60,453 nucleotides of DNA. Origin: Leptospira wolbachii serovar Codice str. CDC (GTDB taxonomy: Bacteria; Spirochaetota; Leptospiria; Leptospirales; Leptospiraceae). How positions within the stretch are numbered: position 1 is the stretch's first letter; the number at the start of each line of letters is the position of its first letter. Both the position numbers and the translations under genes were made by a program. Shown here in pieces: positions 8,393 through 17,573 of the stretch. The notes beneath the pieces were generated by a model, which saw only the letters and a program-made list of their open reading frames with translations, was not told where the DNA came from and did no database searches. Location: assembly GCF_000332515.2 (NCBI RefSeq), contig NZ_AOGZ02000024.1, forward strand, positions 1 through 60,453, given 5' to 3'.

Positions 8393-9375
8393 AGAAGAAG
8401 GCCATTTTCATACTTTCTTGTATTATCTTTACCATACTTTCCGCAGTCACCTCATCTTTACTTGGTGCAATGAGTATACGTTGGGAAGATTTACTTCAAA
8501 GTGATAGTATGGAATCTCGGGTATTCTTTGAATTGAGAATACCGAGGATCCTTCTCGGTCTTATGGTCGGTGGTTCGTTAGCTTGGTCTGGTGCGTTAGC
8601 GCAAGGTTTATTTCGAAATCCCATTGTCGATCCAGGCCTTATCGGTATCACCGCTGGATGTTCTTTATTTGCCTCAATAGCTATTGTTCTTGGCACATCC
8701 ATTCCGTTCTTACATTCGATCTGGAGTATTGTCCTATTCTCTTTTTTAGGCGGGATCTCTTCCTCTTTTATCATCTTCTTTTTTGCAAAATCAAAAGGAA
8801 GGACAGATATCTTTTCATTGTTACTATCTGGTATTGCCGTAAATGCTATATGTTTTTCTGCCATTGGAATTCTGAGTTATATAGCAAACGAAGCGCAACT
8901 CAGAAACCTTTCTCTTTGGAATATGGGAAGTTTAGGTGGAGCCTCTTGGGCTAACTTAAAATCATTTTCCATATTCTTCATTCTCCCTCTATTGATTAGC
9001 CCATTCATAGCAAAACAGCTGAATGTATTTATACTAGGAGAACGAGAGGCAAGTCATCTCGGAGTCTCCACAGAATTTTTAAAAACAATAATCATACTTT
9101 TGATCGGAGTGAGCGTTGGCGCCTGCGTTTCGCTTGTAGGTAATATTGGATTTGTTGGGCTTGCCGTTCCGCATATTGTTCGCTTGGCGATTGGCCAAGA
9201 TTACAAGTATCTACTCATCACTTCCTACCTCTTAGGGGGAGGTCTACTGTGTTTTGCGGATGGAATTTGCAGAATCATTATTGCACCTTCCGAAATACCC
9301 GTCGGGATAGCTACAGCCCTACTCGGCTCCCCCTTCTTTCTCAGTCTGATTCGCAAAAGGATGAACCATATATGA
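8389..9375 (+). CDS. hmuU: Haem ABC transporter permease HmuU (FecCD family)
   Basis: This 328-aa inner-membrane permease of the BtuC/FecD type has about nine or ten hydrophobic segments. Family landmarks include LRIPRILLGLMVGGSLAWSG, FRNPIVDPGLIGI, the long LGxS stretch LGVSTEF, VGNIGFVGLAVPHIVR (the coupling region facing the ATPase) and PSEIPVGIATALLGSPFF. Start ATG 8389 overlaps the hmuT stop and the end overlaps hmuV, both by ATGA. With HmuT and HmuV it would import haem across the inner membrane. Confidence 0.9.
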   Translation: MKKKAIFILSCIIFTILSAVTSSLLGAMSIRWEDLLQSDSMESRVFFELRIPRILLGLMVGGSLAWSGALAQGLFRNPIVDPGLIGITAGCSLFASIAIVLGTSIPFLHSIWSIVLFSFLGGISSSFIIFFFAKSKGRTDIFSLLLSGIAVNAICFSAIGILSYIANEAQLRNLSLWNMGSLGGASWANLKSFSIFFILPLLISPFIAKQLNVFILGEREASHLGVSTEFLKTIIILLIGVSVGACVSLVGNIGFVGLAVPHIVRLAIGQDYKYLLITSYLLGGGLLCFADGICRIIIAPSEIPVGIATALLGSPFFLSLIRKRMNHI

Positions 9376-10151
9376 CCATCGAAGCAATTGATTTGGACTA
9401 CTTCATCGGAAGCAAAGCGATACTTTCCAAAATAAACTTAGAAATCCATCCGGGAAAACTTCACGTTTTAATAGGAAGAAATGGAGCAGGAAAATCATCC
9501 CTCTTCCACATGTTATGTGGTGATATAATACCACAGCAGGGAAATATATATTTGAATGGAGTTGAGTTAAGGACTTATTCCAAAAGTCAATTGGCAAAAA
9601 TAAGAGCAGTCCTCACACAAGAAACAACCATCACCTTTCCCATAAACTCCGAAGAAGTGATAGGACTTGGTCGCCATCCACATGTAACCGATGTCGTTAA
9701 AGACAAAAGTATTGTTCAGACTTGTTTGAAGATCACAGATTCAATTGAACAAAAAGAACAAAACTATTCTACTCTTTCTGGTGGAGAGAGGCAAAAAATT
9801 AACTTCGGCAGAATATTGGCGCAAGCCTGGGAAACACCGCCAAGATATATCTTTCTGGACGAACCTGTATCCGCTTTGGATATTCCCAACCAATACAAAA
9901 CTCTCAATATATGCAAACACATGGCAGGCCAGGGTTACGCGGTTTTTATGATTTTGCACGACTTAAATCTCGCAGCTTTATATGCGGATACAATCACCTT
10001 GCTTCACAAAGGAAAAATTATCAAATCAGGAAACCCAAATGAAGTATTAACTTTGGAAAATCTTGAAACTGCATTTGGAATAAAAGCCCGAATTTTAAAT
10101 GCACCTGAAGGAAATTTTATCATTCCAGAAATCATAGGAGAATCAATATGA
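9372..10151 (+). CDS. hmuV: Haem ABC transporter ATPase HmuV
   Basis: This 259-aa ABC ATPase energises HmuU. Walker A is GRNGAGKSSL, the signature is LSGGERQKI, Walker B is YIFLDEPVSALD and the switch His is in ILHDLNLA. The longer frame open upstream (to 9249) lies inside hmuU; ATG 9372, overlapping the hmuU stop by 4 nt, is clearly the start. The end overlaps the hmuS start by 4 nt. Length and motifs are normal for HmuV/BtuD-type subunits. Confidence 0.9.
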   Translation: MTIEAIDLDYFIGSKAILSKINLEIHPGKLHVLIGRNGAGKSSLFHMLCGDIIPQQGNIYLNGVELRTYSKSQLAKIRAVLTQETTITFPINSEEVIGLGRHPHVTDVVKDKSIVQTCLKITDSIEQKEQNYSTLSGGERQKINFGRILAQAWETPPRYIFLDEPVSALDIPNQYKTLNICKHMAGQGYAVFMILHDLNLAALYADTITLLHKGKIIKSGNPNEVLTLENLETAFGIKARILNAPEGNFIIPEIIGESI

Positions 10152-11200
10152 ATGAAAACTTAAAACAACAATGGGAAAATCTAATAAAAGAAATGCCCAA
10201 ACTCAGAATCCGCGACGCTGCCAAACATCTAAATGTTAGCGAAGCGGAACTTCTTTCCACAAAAATTGGTCCAACGGTCAAACTACTAAATCCGGATTGG
10301 GCAAGTTTTTTGTTAAATACAACAAACCTTGGCTATGTGATGGCCCTTACAAGAAACGAATCTTGTGTACACGAAAGGAAGGGAGTCTACAAAAACCTAT
10401 CTGTCAACGGGCAAACTGCACTTGCCGTAGGCGAAGATATAGACCTTCGGATTTTTCTTCAAGATTGGAAGTATGGCTTTTATGTAGAGGAACCAAAAGA
10501 AAACGGAATCATGCGTAGTTTTCAGTTTTTTGATTCCAAAGGTGAGGCTGTTCATAAAATTTATCAAACAGAAAAGTCCGCCATTGATGGTTGGGAGATT
10601 GCAAAAACGCAATTTGTTGATGAAACACTAACATTCATAAAACCATCATCGGAAACAAAACCAAAGACTGAAACAAACGACACAAATGAAATTCCGAAAT
10701 TTTTAGATGCTTGGAGTAAACTCGAGGACACTCATGACTTTTTTTCATTGCTTAGAAAATTCAATTACTCTCGCGAATTTTCTTTGGTAGCAGCAAATGG
10801 AAGGTTTTCCTTTAAAATTTCAAAGGAAAATTTACTGAACCTAATGGAACAAGTTAGCAAACTCGAAATGGATATTATGATTTTTGTTGGCAATCCAGGC
10901 ATGATTCAAATCCACACAGGAAAAATTCAGAGACTCGAGCCAATGGGTCCTTGGTTTAATGTTCTCGACCCAGAGTTCAATTTGCATCTAAGAACGGATC
11001 AAATTGAATCAGTTTGGATTGTCGACAAACCGACAAAAGACGGTCTCGTCACCTCAGTGGAAGTATTTGACAACGCAGGGAATTTGATTTTGCAAATGTT
11101 TGGAAAACGAAAACCAGGTATCCCACAATCCGATCTTTGGTACCAACTGACACGTGATTACGTAGAAAAACCCGAGAAACTAAACCCTTCTCTTGTATAA
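10148..11200 (+). CDS. hmuS: HmuS, cytoplasmic haem-binding/degrading protein (HemS/ChuS family)
   Basis: This 350-aa protein receives imported haem and may degrade it or hold it. It has the two-repeat HemS architecture: an N-terminal repeat with LRIRDAAKHLNVSEAELL, and a C-terminal repeat with FVGNPGMIQIHTGKI, GPWFNVLDPEFNLHLR, DKPTKDGLVTSVE and FGKRKPG. A His falls at residue 196 in DTHDFF, the position of the haem ligand in Yersinia HemS. It is the last gene of the coupled hmuTUVS operon and its last 21 bp overlap the convergent kinase gene. Confidence 0.9.
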   Translation: MNENLKQQWENLIKEMPKLRIRDAAKHLNVSEAELLSTKIGPTVKLLNPDWASFLLNTTNLGYVMALTRNESCVHERKGVYKNLSVNGQTALAVGEDIDLRIFLQDWKYGFYVEEPKENGIMRSFQFFDSKGEAVHKIYQTEKSAIDGWEIAKTQFVDETLTFIKPSSETKPKTETNDTNEIPKFLDAWSKLEDTHDFFSLLRKFNYSREFSLVAANGRFSFKISKENLLNLMEQVSKLEMDIMIFVGNPGMIQIHTGKIQRLEPMGPWFNVLDPEFNLHLRTDQIESVWIVDKPTKDGLVTSVEVFDNAGNLILQMFGKRKPGIPQSDLWYQLTRDYVEKPEKLNPSLV

Positions 11201-12712
11201 ATTGTCGGGAAAATCAAGTTTCATTTGAAACCCTTGAGTACCATCAATACTCAAGGTCCCACCCATCTGTTTTTCAGCGATGATCTTCGCTAAACTTAAA
11301 CCCAATTTCTTCTGCTGTTTCAAATCAAACTTAGTTGGCAATCCAATACCATTGTCGCTATATTCAAAATGACAAATATTCCCTTTTATTGAAAAACGAA
11401 CCGACACATTACCAACTGTAAAACCAGGAAAAGCATACTTAAAACTATTCGAAAGTATCTCTGTAAAAATAAGACCAAGTGGGACAGCTGTATCCAAAAG
11501 TAGCGAACCATCTCCTACTTGAAAGTTTACCTCAATCTCGGTACCTACCGGCGGATACGCCTGGCGAATCATATCCGCGAGCGAACGCAAATAATCTGAA
11601 ACCTTAATCTCACTTAAATCTTTATTTGCATATAGATGATCATGAACCAATGACATCGTTTGAATTTTGATAGAAGTATCTTCAACAATTGACTGTATAT
11701 TTTTATCATCCGCGAAATCAGATGCCTGAATCATCAAAATGGAACGAACTAGTTGTAGCGAATTTTTTGTTCGATGAAAAATCTCTGCAACCAAATTCTC
11801 TTTTTCGCGCAAAGATTTCTTAATCATTTCAGCATAGGTTTTGTTTTCTTCAATCTCCTTGGAAAGAAGTCGATTGGTTTGTATTAATTTTTCATAAGGA
11901 TCATTAATGGCAGCAATGAACACTGCTTTATAAATTAAATAGAAGGCACCAATTTTATATATATGTCCTATTACATTATACACATCAAATACACTGGTAT
12001 ACACTGCAAAAACTAATTCACTAAATATACAAACAATGAACGCTGACAAATAGTATTGAAGCTGCCTCTTTGAAGTATAAAAATTTGCCCTTCTATAGAG
12101 AAAAAGAGACAGAAAGAGCAATGCTATAATCGCATATTCGGCATTCTTCTTAAAGGGTGTTAACCCTTTCCCTTGTTCGTATGTTTTTGGTATCCAGTCA
12201 TTATAAAAAATCACGAGCAAAAAGACGATACCGACCAAAAGAAATGAAAAAAAGAGCAATAAATTTGCTTTGATCCACTTATATTGTTCATCGGGTTTAA
12301 TGTAGATCGCGACAAACAACACTAAGGCGGTAATCATACGGGAAAAAATCCAAAACTGAGACGATTTATTGCCAGAGTTTGGAGTAATAAAATCGGGCAT
12401 TCCCGTATATCCCAATGCATGCATAAAATCGATCATCCCAACCGCAAGGAAACCGATTCCTAAAAACAAAGTATGTGCATTCCGGCTCTGAGTATAAGAA
12501 TAGTATCCCAAACCAAAAATGGAAAAAGATACGATGACACTAAAGATTTCAGTGACATTATGAAAAACTAAAAAAAATCCAATCTCATATTCACGATAAA
12601 AATAACCAGGAAATGTACCAACCAGTACGAGTGGGAGTAAACTAAAAAGAATAACTCCAAAATAAAAACGATTTATTCTTAATATTTTATAAAGGAAATT
12701 GAGGCTCACCAT
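11180..12712 (-). CDS. Membrane sensor histidine kinase (MASE3-like plus HisKA_2)
   Basis: The 510-aa protein begins with about eight hydrophobic segments (residues 10-285). They include GFFLVFHNVTEIFSVIVSFS and FLAVGMIDFMHALGY, which fit the MASE3 membrane sensor domain. After a coiled linker comes an H-box of the HisKA_2 type (EIFHRTKNSLQ), then a GHKL ATPase with ILSNSFKYAF (N box) and DNGIGLP (G1). Autophosphorylation at the H-box His is expected. No response regulator is adjacent; the only receiver domain on the replicon is at 29890-30786. The signal is unknown. It is convergent with hmuS. Confidence 0.82.
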   Translation of the reverse strand: MVSLNFLYKILRINRFYFGVILFSLLPLVLVGTFPGYFYREYEIGFFLVFHNVTEIFSVIVSFSIFGLGYYSYTQSRNAHTLFLGIGFLAVGMIDFMHALGYTGMPDFITPNSGNKSSQFWIFSRMITALVLFVAIYIKPDEQYKWIKANLLLFFSFLLVGIVFLLVIFYNDWIPKTYEQGKGLTPFKKNAEYAIIALLFLSLFLYRRANFYTSKRQLQYYLSAFIVCIFSELVFAVYTSVFDVYNVIGHIYKIGAFYLIYKAVFIAAINDPYEKLIQTNRLLSKEIEENKTYAEMIKKSLREKENLVAEIFHRTKNSLQLVRSILMIQASDFADDKNIQSIVEDTSIKIQTMSLVHDHLYANKDLSEIKVSDYLRSLADMIRQAYPPVGTEIEVNFQVGDGSLLLDTAVPLGLIFTEILSNSFKYAFPGFTVGNVSVRFSIKGNICHFEYSDNGIGLPTKFDLKQQKKLGLSLAKIIAEKQMGGTLSIDGTQGFQMKLDFPDNLYKRRV

Positions 12713-12798
12713 TCGTTAGCAGGCAATTGGACAAAGTTTAGCCATTTAAGCAAGAATTTATTTAATAGGTGCGAAGAAAGTAAAGTAGTTATTGAAGT

Positions 12799-14670
12799 TT
12801 AGGTTCGAGTTATATCAAGAGAAATTAGGGTAATATCATCTTTGGAAATCTGCCTCATCCTTGACAATCGGTCTAAAAAATTCTTATGAAACGAGATTTG
12901 AGGAAGGTTCGCAATCGGAGATATCTCGGGAAACAGAATAGAATTCAGGTCTTCATCTGGTTTTAAATTTTCATACAAACCGTCCGTAAATATAAGTAAT
13001 CGATCGCCTTCTTGCAATGTGATCACTCGCTGTTCATATTCAAAATTGGACCGAACCCCGAGCAAAAGTCCAGGGCATTCGAATGATTCTATTTCTCTGT
13101 TACGAATCAAGATAAATGGAGGGCTTCCTGCGGAACTGAAATGTAACTTCATTTGTTCAAAATCAACATAGAAGTAAGCAGCCGTTACAAAACGTGCATG
13201 AAGACTTGTGCAGAGAAAACGATTCATCGCTGCGATCAGCTCTTTCGGTGATTGTTTAAACTCTTTTGCATTTCGGAATGCAATTTTTACTGTCGAAGAA
13301 TCTAGTGCTGCACTCACTCCATGGCCAGTTACATCAGCAATGACCAAACCAAATCCACCTGAAAATTCAAAAAAATCATAAAAATCGCCCCCTATATCAT
13401 ATAGTGGCTGGTAAGATACTTCCATAGATATTTTTTGATTGATGGGTAACTTATCGGGCAAAATCCTCATTTGGATTTTTCGTGCTGTTTCCAAATCTTT
13501 TTTAATCGTCATCAGTTCGTTCTTTGCGATCAAATTTTCTTCCAACAAAAAACGCAGCCGCCTACCCAAAGCCAAAGAAAACAAAATCACTTCAAAGGCA
13601 GTACCTATCTGTACACCATATCGACCAAAGGTAGAAAAAGGGATGAGAGATGCCTTTGTTAATGAATCAACAATTACCCCGACAAACAATGTGAACCATG
13701 CGAGTAAAAAAAACAAAGACGATCTTATTCCTTTTATATAGGAGTAAGCACCAGCTGACATAAGCACTAGGAACATATATGGGAATGTATAAATAAAAGA
13801 AACTTCCATCCAATTATAAGGTAGAATCAGAGAGAAAATTGCCATAAATCCGAAACCAACAACACTAAACGATATCAAACGATCCAAACGTGGGTTTATT
13901 TTCTTTAAATCCAAAAAGGATAACGAAAATAGTCCAACAAAGATCAGAGACGCATTCACGGTAATATAAAGATAAGGTTTGACGGACATTGCAACATTTG
14001 GAAGTAACAATTGTTTTAAAAAACCACCGAGCAAAGAATAGTTAATTCCGAGAGTAGCCAAATACAAACAATAGTAAACGTATGCCTTTTCCCGAACACT
14101 AACGTAAATCAATAGGTTATATAACAAAAGAGCAAAGATGATCCCAAAATATATACCGTTAGCTACATAGTCCCTTTCGATCCGATCAAAAAAAGAATTT
14201 ATCTTCCAAATTCGGAAGGGAGCATTCAATATACCTGAGTTTTTTATTTGAGCATAAATAGTTCTGGTTTCTAAAGGATTTAATGTTAGTTTATAAGTTG
14301 GATTTCTATGTTGCACTTCTCTTTCAGAAAAAGCTCCAGAACCATCAAATGTTTTTCTAATGACAATTCCGTTAGATTGCCAACCTAACAAAACTGTATC
14401 GACCCAAGGAGATTCCAATTCGAGAATATAATCATTTGTTTCATAATTGGGATTGACCAAGTCAAATTTCACCCAAACAGAAGGTTTCCAATAACCAAAA
14501 TGGTATTTCATTTCATGAGCTTTCGACCAAACCACGGCACCGGAAAGGATTTGTTCTAAGGTTTTAGTTTCAAAGGTGTATTGAATGAGGGGGCGTTCTG
14601 GCAACTTGTTGCCACAAGACACAAAAACCAGAAAGAATAGAAATAAATTAATTCTGCTAAATGGGATCAT
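12799..14670 (-). CDS. 7TMR-DISM membrane protein with SpoIIE/RsbU-type PP2C phosphatase
   Basis: This is a roughly 623-aa sensor-phosphatase; ATG 14670 is preferred over the TTG two codons earlier. The leader ends in a lipobox-like VFVSC. An extracytoplasmic domain (about 25-170, with WVKFDLVNP and LELESPWVD) matches 7TMR-DISM extracellular domain 2. Seven membrane segments follow at about 180-375, then a short helix and a PP2C domain with SYQPLYDIGGDFYDFF, IADVTGHGVSAAL and LLIFTDGLYE, whose metal-binding Asp residues are present. RsbU-like enzymes usually dephosphorylate anti-anti-sigma factors, but no such partner lies nearby, so its target must be encoded elsewhere. Confidence 0.85.
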   Translation of the reverse strand: MIPFSRINLFLFFLVFVSCGNKLPERPLIQYTFETKTLEQILSGAVVWSKAHEMKYHFGYWKPSVWVKFDLVNPNYETNDYILELESPWVDTVLLGWQSNGIVIRKTFDGSGAFSEREVQHRNPTYKLTLNPLETRTIYAQIKNSGILNAPFRIWKINSFFDRIERDYVANGIYFGIIFALLLYNLLIYVSVREKAYVYYCLYLATLGINYSLLGGFLKQLLLPNVAMSVKPYLYITVNASLIFVGLFSLSFLDLKKINPRLDRLISFSVVGFGFMAIFSLILPYNWMEVSFIYTFPYMFLVLMSAGAYSYIKGIRSSLFFLLAWFTLFVGVIVDSLTKASLIPFSTFGRYGVQIGTAFEVILFSLALGRRLRFLLEENLIAKNELMTIKKDLETARKIQMRILPDKLPINQKISMEVSYQPLYDIGGDFYDFFEFSGGFGLVIADVTGHGVSAALDSSTVKIAFRNAKEFKQSPKELIAAMNRFLCTSLHARFVTAAYFYVDFEQMKLHFSSAGSPPFILIRNREIESFECPGLLLGVRSNFEYEQRVITLQEGDRLLIFTDGLYENLKPDEDLNSILFPEISPIANLPQISFHKNFLDRLSRMRQISKDDITLISLDITRT

Positions 14671-14804
14671 CGGCAAGTAACGGGTCTAATACCACTGTTG
14701 GAAAGTATAATCTCCCCTGGAATTCAAATTCAAAATTGAGTAGAAAACGTATTGCCAAAAACCCTAAACAATAGATACTCTTGGCAAATCAAGGAGATAG
14801 GTTC

Positions 14805-14984
14805 ATGTCAGCAAAATTCGAAATCTACAAAGACAAAGCAGGGGAATTCCGCTTCCGCCTCAAAGCAGCTAATGGAGAAATCATCGCATCAAGCGAAGGG
14901 TATTCTTCCAAACAAGCTTGTGAAAGCGGGATTACTTCAGTTAAGAATAATGCCGGAACAGCGGAAATCGTTGATCAAACGTAA
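14805..14984 (+). CDS. YegP-family (DUF1508) small protein
   Basis: A 59-aa single-repeat DUF1508 protein: KFEIYKDKAGEFRFRLKAANGEII followed by a Ser/Gly turn and a short helix (SKQACESGITSVKNNA). The start at ATG 14805 has AAGGAG about 10 nt upstream. Many relatives carry two repeats and this has one. The biochemical function of the family is not known to me. It overlaps the convergent ppnP by 10 bp. Confidence 0.85.
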   Translation: MSAKFEIYKDKAGEFRFRLKAANGEIIASSEGYSSKQACESGITSVKNNAGTAEIVDQT

Positions 14985-15286
14985 GAGCAACAATAGTCTG
15001 TTACAGTTTGAATTTTTAATTTAAACTTGGATCCAGCAGGGACTTCAAATACTGACTGACCGTCGATTTGGAGCCATGTTTCGGATCCAGGCAAAAGAAC
15101 GGAAAGTTTTCCTGACTGGATTTCCATGATCTCTTTTTGATCGGCTCCGAATTCATACTCTCCGGGCATCATAATTCCCAAAGTTTTCTTTTCTCCATTC
15201 GGAAAGAGGACCGTACGGCTGGTAACGTTCCCATTGAAGTAGATATTGGCTGATTTTAGTACTGTTACGGATTCAAATGAACTCAT
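14975..15286 (-). CDS. ppnP: Pyrimidine/purine nucleoside phosphorylase PpnP (DUF1255)
   Basis: The 103-aa protein has the full PpnP/YaiE pattern: FESVTVLKSANIYFNG, VTSRTVLFPNGEKKTLGIM, PGEYEFGADQKEIMEI, LLPGSETW, FEVPAGSKFKLK and VTDYCCSY at the end. Family members are small cupins that phosphorolyse several nucleosides to base and ribose-1-phosphate. ATG 15286 is preferred over a TTG three codons upstream. With the deoxyribosyltransferase-like gene at 1691-2212 it suggests some nucleoside salvage capacity. Confidence 0.92.
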   Translation of the reverse strand: MSSFESVTVLKSANIYFNGNVTSRTVLFPNGEKKTLGIMMPGEYEFGADQKEIMEIQSGKLSVLLPGSETWLQIDGQSVFEVPAGSKFKLKIQTVTDYCCSYV

Positions 15287-15362
15287 ACAGACCAAAAACT
15301 AGATCGGTTCCAGGCTTCCAAGTGAATTCCCATCCCCCATCTCTTTGATTTGGCATTAAAAA

Positions 15363-16007
15363 GTGTTTGCGAAATTCGAAAGTACCAGAACGGTGAAGTC
15401 AGTGCCCATAAAGTCCCTACAGAAATCAGAGAACAAAAAACAGCAAGCTAGGGAGAAATCCATTGAAAGGATTCTCACCTCCGCCATTGTTTTATTCGCA
15501 AAACATGGGTTCTCACAAACTACCATGGAAATGATTGCAAACCATGCAAAAATTTCTAAGGGACTTGCTTATAATTATTTTAAGAGCAAAAACCAGATTT
15601 TTGAACAAATCATAGACAATCACCTAGCAAAACAAGAGAAGTTTTACAGCAACATCCCACCCAATCTTTCCGCTAAAGAATATGTTAGGGAATTTTTTAT
15701 TCGTTCGATACAATTCGCAAAAGAAGAAAGAAAAACCATGGTTTTGATTTCTGTATGTCTTTTCCAACCCGGTTCCGTCTCACTTTCAAAAAAGATGTTA
15801 GAAAATGTGGAAAAACGTTTTGCCCCTTTCAAAGAAGCAATGAAAGAAAGATTCCGATCTTACGGAATCAAAGACCCTGACAAAGAGATGATTCTCATCA
15901 AAACCTTTCTTCATGGTGTGATCATGAGCCAACATTTTAATGATACAACAACCTGTACCCCGACGATCATTGAAATGGTCTTAGAAAGATACGATTACAA
16001 AAACTAA
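15363..16007 (+). CDS. TetR-family transcriptional regulator
   Basis: The protein is 214 aa from GTG 15363, or 201 aa from GTG 15402; no ATG is available at the N-terminus. The TetR DNA-binding domain is clear: ILTSAIVLFAKHGFSQTTM, then MIANHAKISKGLAYNYFKSK. The C-terminal ligand domain is all-helical and unassigned. It is divergent from ppnP (about 75 bp between starts) and convergent with the thioesterase gene, so ppnP and itself are plausible targets; I saw no clear palindrome in the gap. Confidence 0.82.
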   Translation: MFAKFESTRTVKSVPIKSLQKSENKKQQAREKSIERILTSAIVLFAKHGFSQTTMEMIANHAKISKGLAYNYFKSKNQIFEQIIDNHLAKQEKFYSNIPPNLSAKEYVREFFIRSIQFAKEERKTMVLISVCLFQPGSVSLSKKMLENVEKRFAPFKEAMKERFRSYGIKDPDKEMILIKTFLHGVIMSQHFNDTTTCTPTIIEMVLERYDYKN

Positions 16008-16015
16008 ATCCTCTT

Positions 16016-16489
16016 CTACTCCCCTCCCCCACCTGGAATTTTTAAAATCAGAAGATTAGTTGTGGCAGTTGCCAAAAGTTTATCTTTTTCGGTTCGCATC
16101 TCGCCTATCATGTGTATAGTGGAGAAGCCTTTTGCTTCCACTGATGCTTTAACAATCACTCGTTGGCCTACAGCCACTCCACGAATGTATTGAATATTCA
16201 TATCGATGGTAGTGGTTGGACGTTTTGCCACTAGGTAACTGAGAGGACCGAAGGCATTGTCAAACGCCGCTGCAATCACTCCACCTTGCATCATCCCCAT
16301 TGGATTTGTTTGGTCTTCTGAAACAGGAAAGGCAACAGTGATACTTTTCCCTTTGGTGTAAGATAAAATCTCAGCCTTCATTGCGACGAAAATCTGCGGT
16401 GGAACGGTAATCTTTCTTCCTCCGTGATTGAAATTGATTGTCATCTCTTCTAATATTTTCTGAGTCTCTTCGGTTGTAAGTGTTTGCAT
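16016..16489 (-). CDS. PaaI-like hotdog-fold thioesterase
   Basis: This 157-aa hotdog protein contains NPMGMMQGGVIAAAFDNAFGPLSY, the PaaI/4HBT helix and catalytic region with an acidic residue in the helix, and a matching DMNIQYIRGVAVGQ strand. Such enzymes hydrolyse acyl-CoA thioesters; the substrate here is unknown. GGGAGG 8 nt before ATG 16489 supports the start. It is convergent with the TetR gene, 8 bp apart. Confidence 0.82.
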   Translation of the reverse strand: MQTLTTEETQKILEEMTINFNHGGRKITVPPQIFVAMKAEILSYTKGKSITVAFPVSEDQTNPMGMMQGGVIAAAFDNAFGPLSYLVAKRPTTTIDMNIQYIRGVAVGQRVIVKASVEAKGFSTIHMIGEMRTEKDKLLATATTNLLILKIPGGGGE

Positions 16490-16532
16490 AAAACAACCTC
16501 CCTATGTCATTACAAAATAAAGTATCTACTTT

Positions 16533-16718
16533 TTAAAGTTTTACAGCTTCAAATTTTTCCAAAAATTCAGTTTTTTCTCTGACAAATTTCATGGGATTTT
16601 CTTTTCCATATTCACAATAATACACCATAAGTTGGCCATCATTTGCATTGGTACAGTTTTTGGCTTCATCTAACTTAAGATACAAATTGCCAGTTTTTCT
16701 ATGTCGATAAACTATCAT
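16533..16718 (-). CDS. Small DUF1653-like protein
   Basis: Probably 61 aa. The ATG at 16718 has GAGG seven nt upstream; in-frame ATGs at 16724 and 16730 lie too close to it or upstream. The sequence IVYRHRKTGNLY...GQLMVYYCEYG...FVREKTEFLEKFE resembles DUF1653, a small beta-rich domain that often starts with a YRHxKGGxY pattern. Function unknown. It may share a transcript with the downstream thioesterase gene (16016-16489). Confidence 0.6.
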   Translation of the reverse strand: MIVYRHRKTGNLYLKLDEAKNCTNANDGQLMVYYCEYGKENPMKFVREKTEFLEKFEAVKL

Positions 16719-16749
16719 ATCCATCCTCATCGAAAATTGAATTTTAAAA

Positions 16750-17376
16750 TTAATATGCGCATTTGATGGCTGACCTTAATGATTCACTGTAATATTGTGT
16801 TTCCTTCCAATTTTCCCAAATCAAACTTAAAGCTCCTTGTAAAGACTCTGGCGAAGAAAGATTGGATATCTGACAATAGGTGGACTTCGATAAAGTTTTT
16901 TCACTCCAATTTTTAAACTCTTCCCATGGACTTTTCTTTTGTACTCTTTTTTGTACTTCTAATGTAATAGTAAAAGGAGACTGAATTTTTTCCAAACCTG
17001 CATTGGATTTTTGGGCAGGACGGACCTGGAGGTTTTCTGCGTTTTTCTTTAAGTCTTGCGTTGGATTTTTTTCCAAGGGTACTTTTTCGGAGATGATTTC
17101 TTTGGTCATCGGATTTGAAAAAAGTGGACGTAGGAATCTCCTTCTGCCATCGAATCCGGTTTGTTCCAAAAGACCGAGTTTTTTCAAAGAGGTGATAAGC
17201 CGGGAGATTGTGTCCATCTTAAGGCTAAGGACTTCACCGAAATAACGATTGGATGCAAAACATCCGCCTTTGTCATGTAAGGATACAATTTCTGCATACA
17301 ATTTAGTTTGGCTATGAGAGAGATTCAATTTCTCGATCCAAACGGGAATCCAAATTCCTGTTCGATTTGTTTTCAT
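16750..17376 (-). CDS. Rep-like winged-helix protein, copy 1 (probable replication initiator)
   Basis: A 208-aa protein; ATG 17376 is chosen because AAGGA lies upstream and the paralogue at 20331 starts at the same point. The N-terminal half is a helix-turn-helix/winged-helix domain (LNLSHSQTKLYAEIVSLH, GGCFASNRYFGEVLSL, DTISRLITSLKKLGLLEQTG). The linker is variable and a C-terminal motif (WEEFKNWSEKTLSKST...LSSPESLQGALSLIWENW) is shared with copy 2. This layout beside parAB is typical of plasmid replication proteins in Leptospira, but no catalytic motif is visible, so the role comes from context. It is transcribed away from parB, with a conserved leader box and a large hairpin upstream. Confidence 0.6.
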   Translation of the reverse strand: MKTNRTGIWIPVWIEKLNLSHSQTKLYAEIVSLHDKGGCFASNRYFGEVLSLKMDTISRLITSLKKLGLLEQTGFDGRRRFLRPLFSNPMTKEIISEKVPLEKNPTQDLKKNAENLQVRPAQKSNAGLEKIQSPFTITLEVQKRVQKKSPWEEFKNWSEKTLSKSTYCQISNLSSPESLQGALSLIWENWKETQYYSESLRSAIKCAY

Positions 17377-17464
17377 TTTAGGTTCCTTCTTCCAAACGAA
17401 CACATCTCCGGCTACGAGCGTTTGGTTGTTTTTTGCCAATACACCAAAAGGTGCATCTCCCCTA

Positions 17465-17517
17465 CTCTACTTTGGAAGATTTGTTTTTTTGTTTAGAACA
17501 AACCTTCCAAAGTAGAG
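17465..17517. repeat. Large hairpin in leader of rep copy 1
   Basis: Perfect 14-bp arms (ctctactttggaag at 17465-17478; cttccaaagtagag at 17504-17517) continue after one mismatch with tttgtt/aacaaa. The loop is T-rich on the + strand. It lies about 90 bp upstream of the rep 1 start, inside its transcript leader. Candidate roles are leader attenuation or antisense control of rep, or an origin structure. Confidence 0.7.
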
Positions 17518-17529
17518 AAAAGAAAATTT

Positions 17530-17573
17530 GGAAGTTCTTTCGAACGTCCTTTCGGAACTTTTTTAGGAATTCC
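17530..17573 (-). promoter_or_regulatory. Shared rep leader box, copy 1
   Basis: Read on the - strand this holds GGAATTCC, then about 15 nt, then GGACGTTCG, one variable base and AAGAACTTCC. The same ordered elements occur upstream of rep copy 2 at 20181-20223. Inner inverted repeats (aagttc/gaactt; gttc/gaac) lie within it. It is probably a protein-binding site for Rep or a shared control or origin element. Confidence 0.6.
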
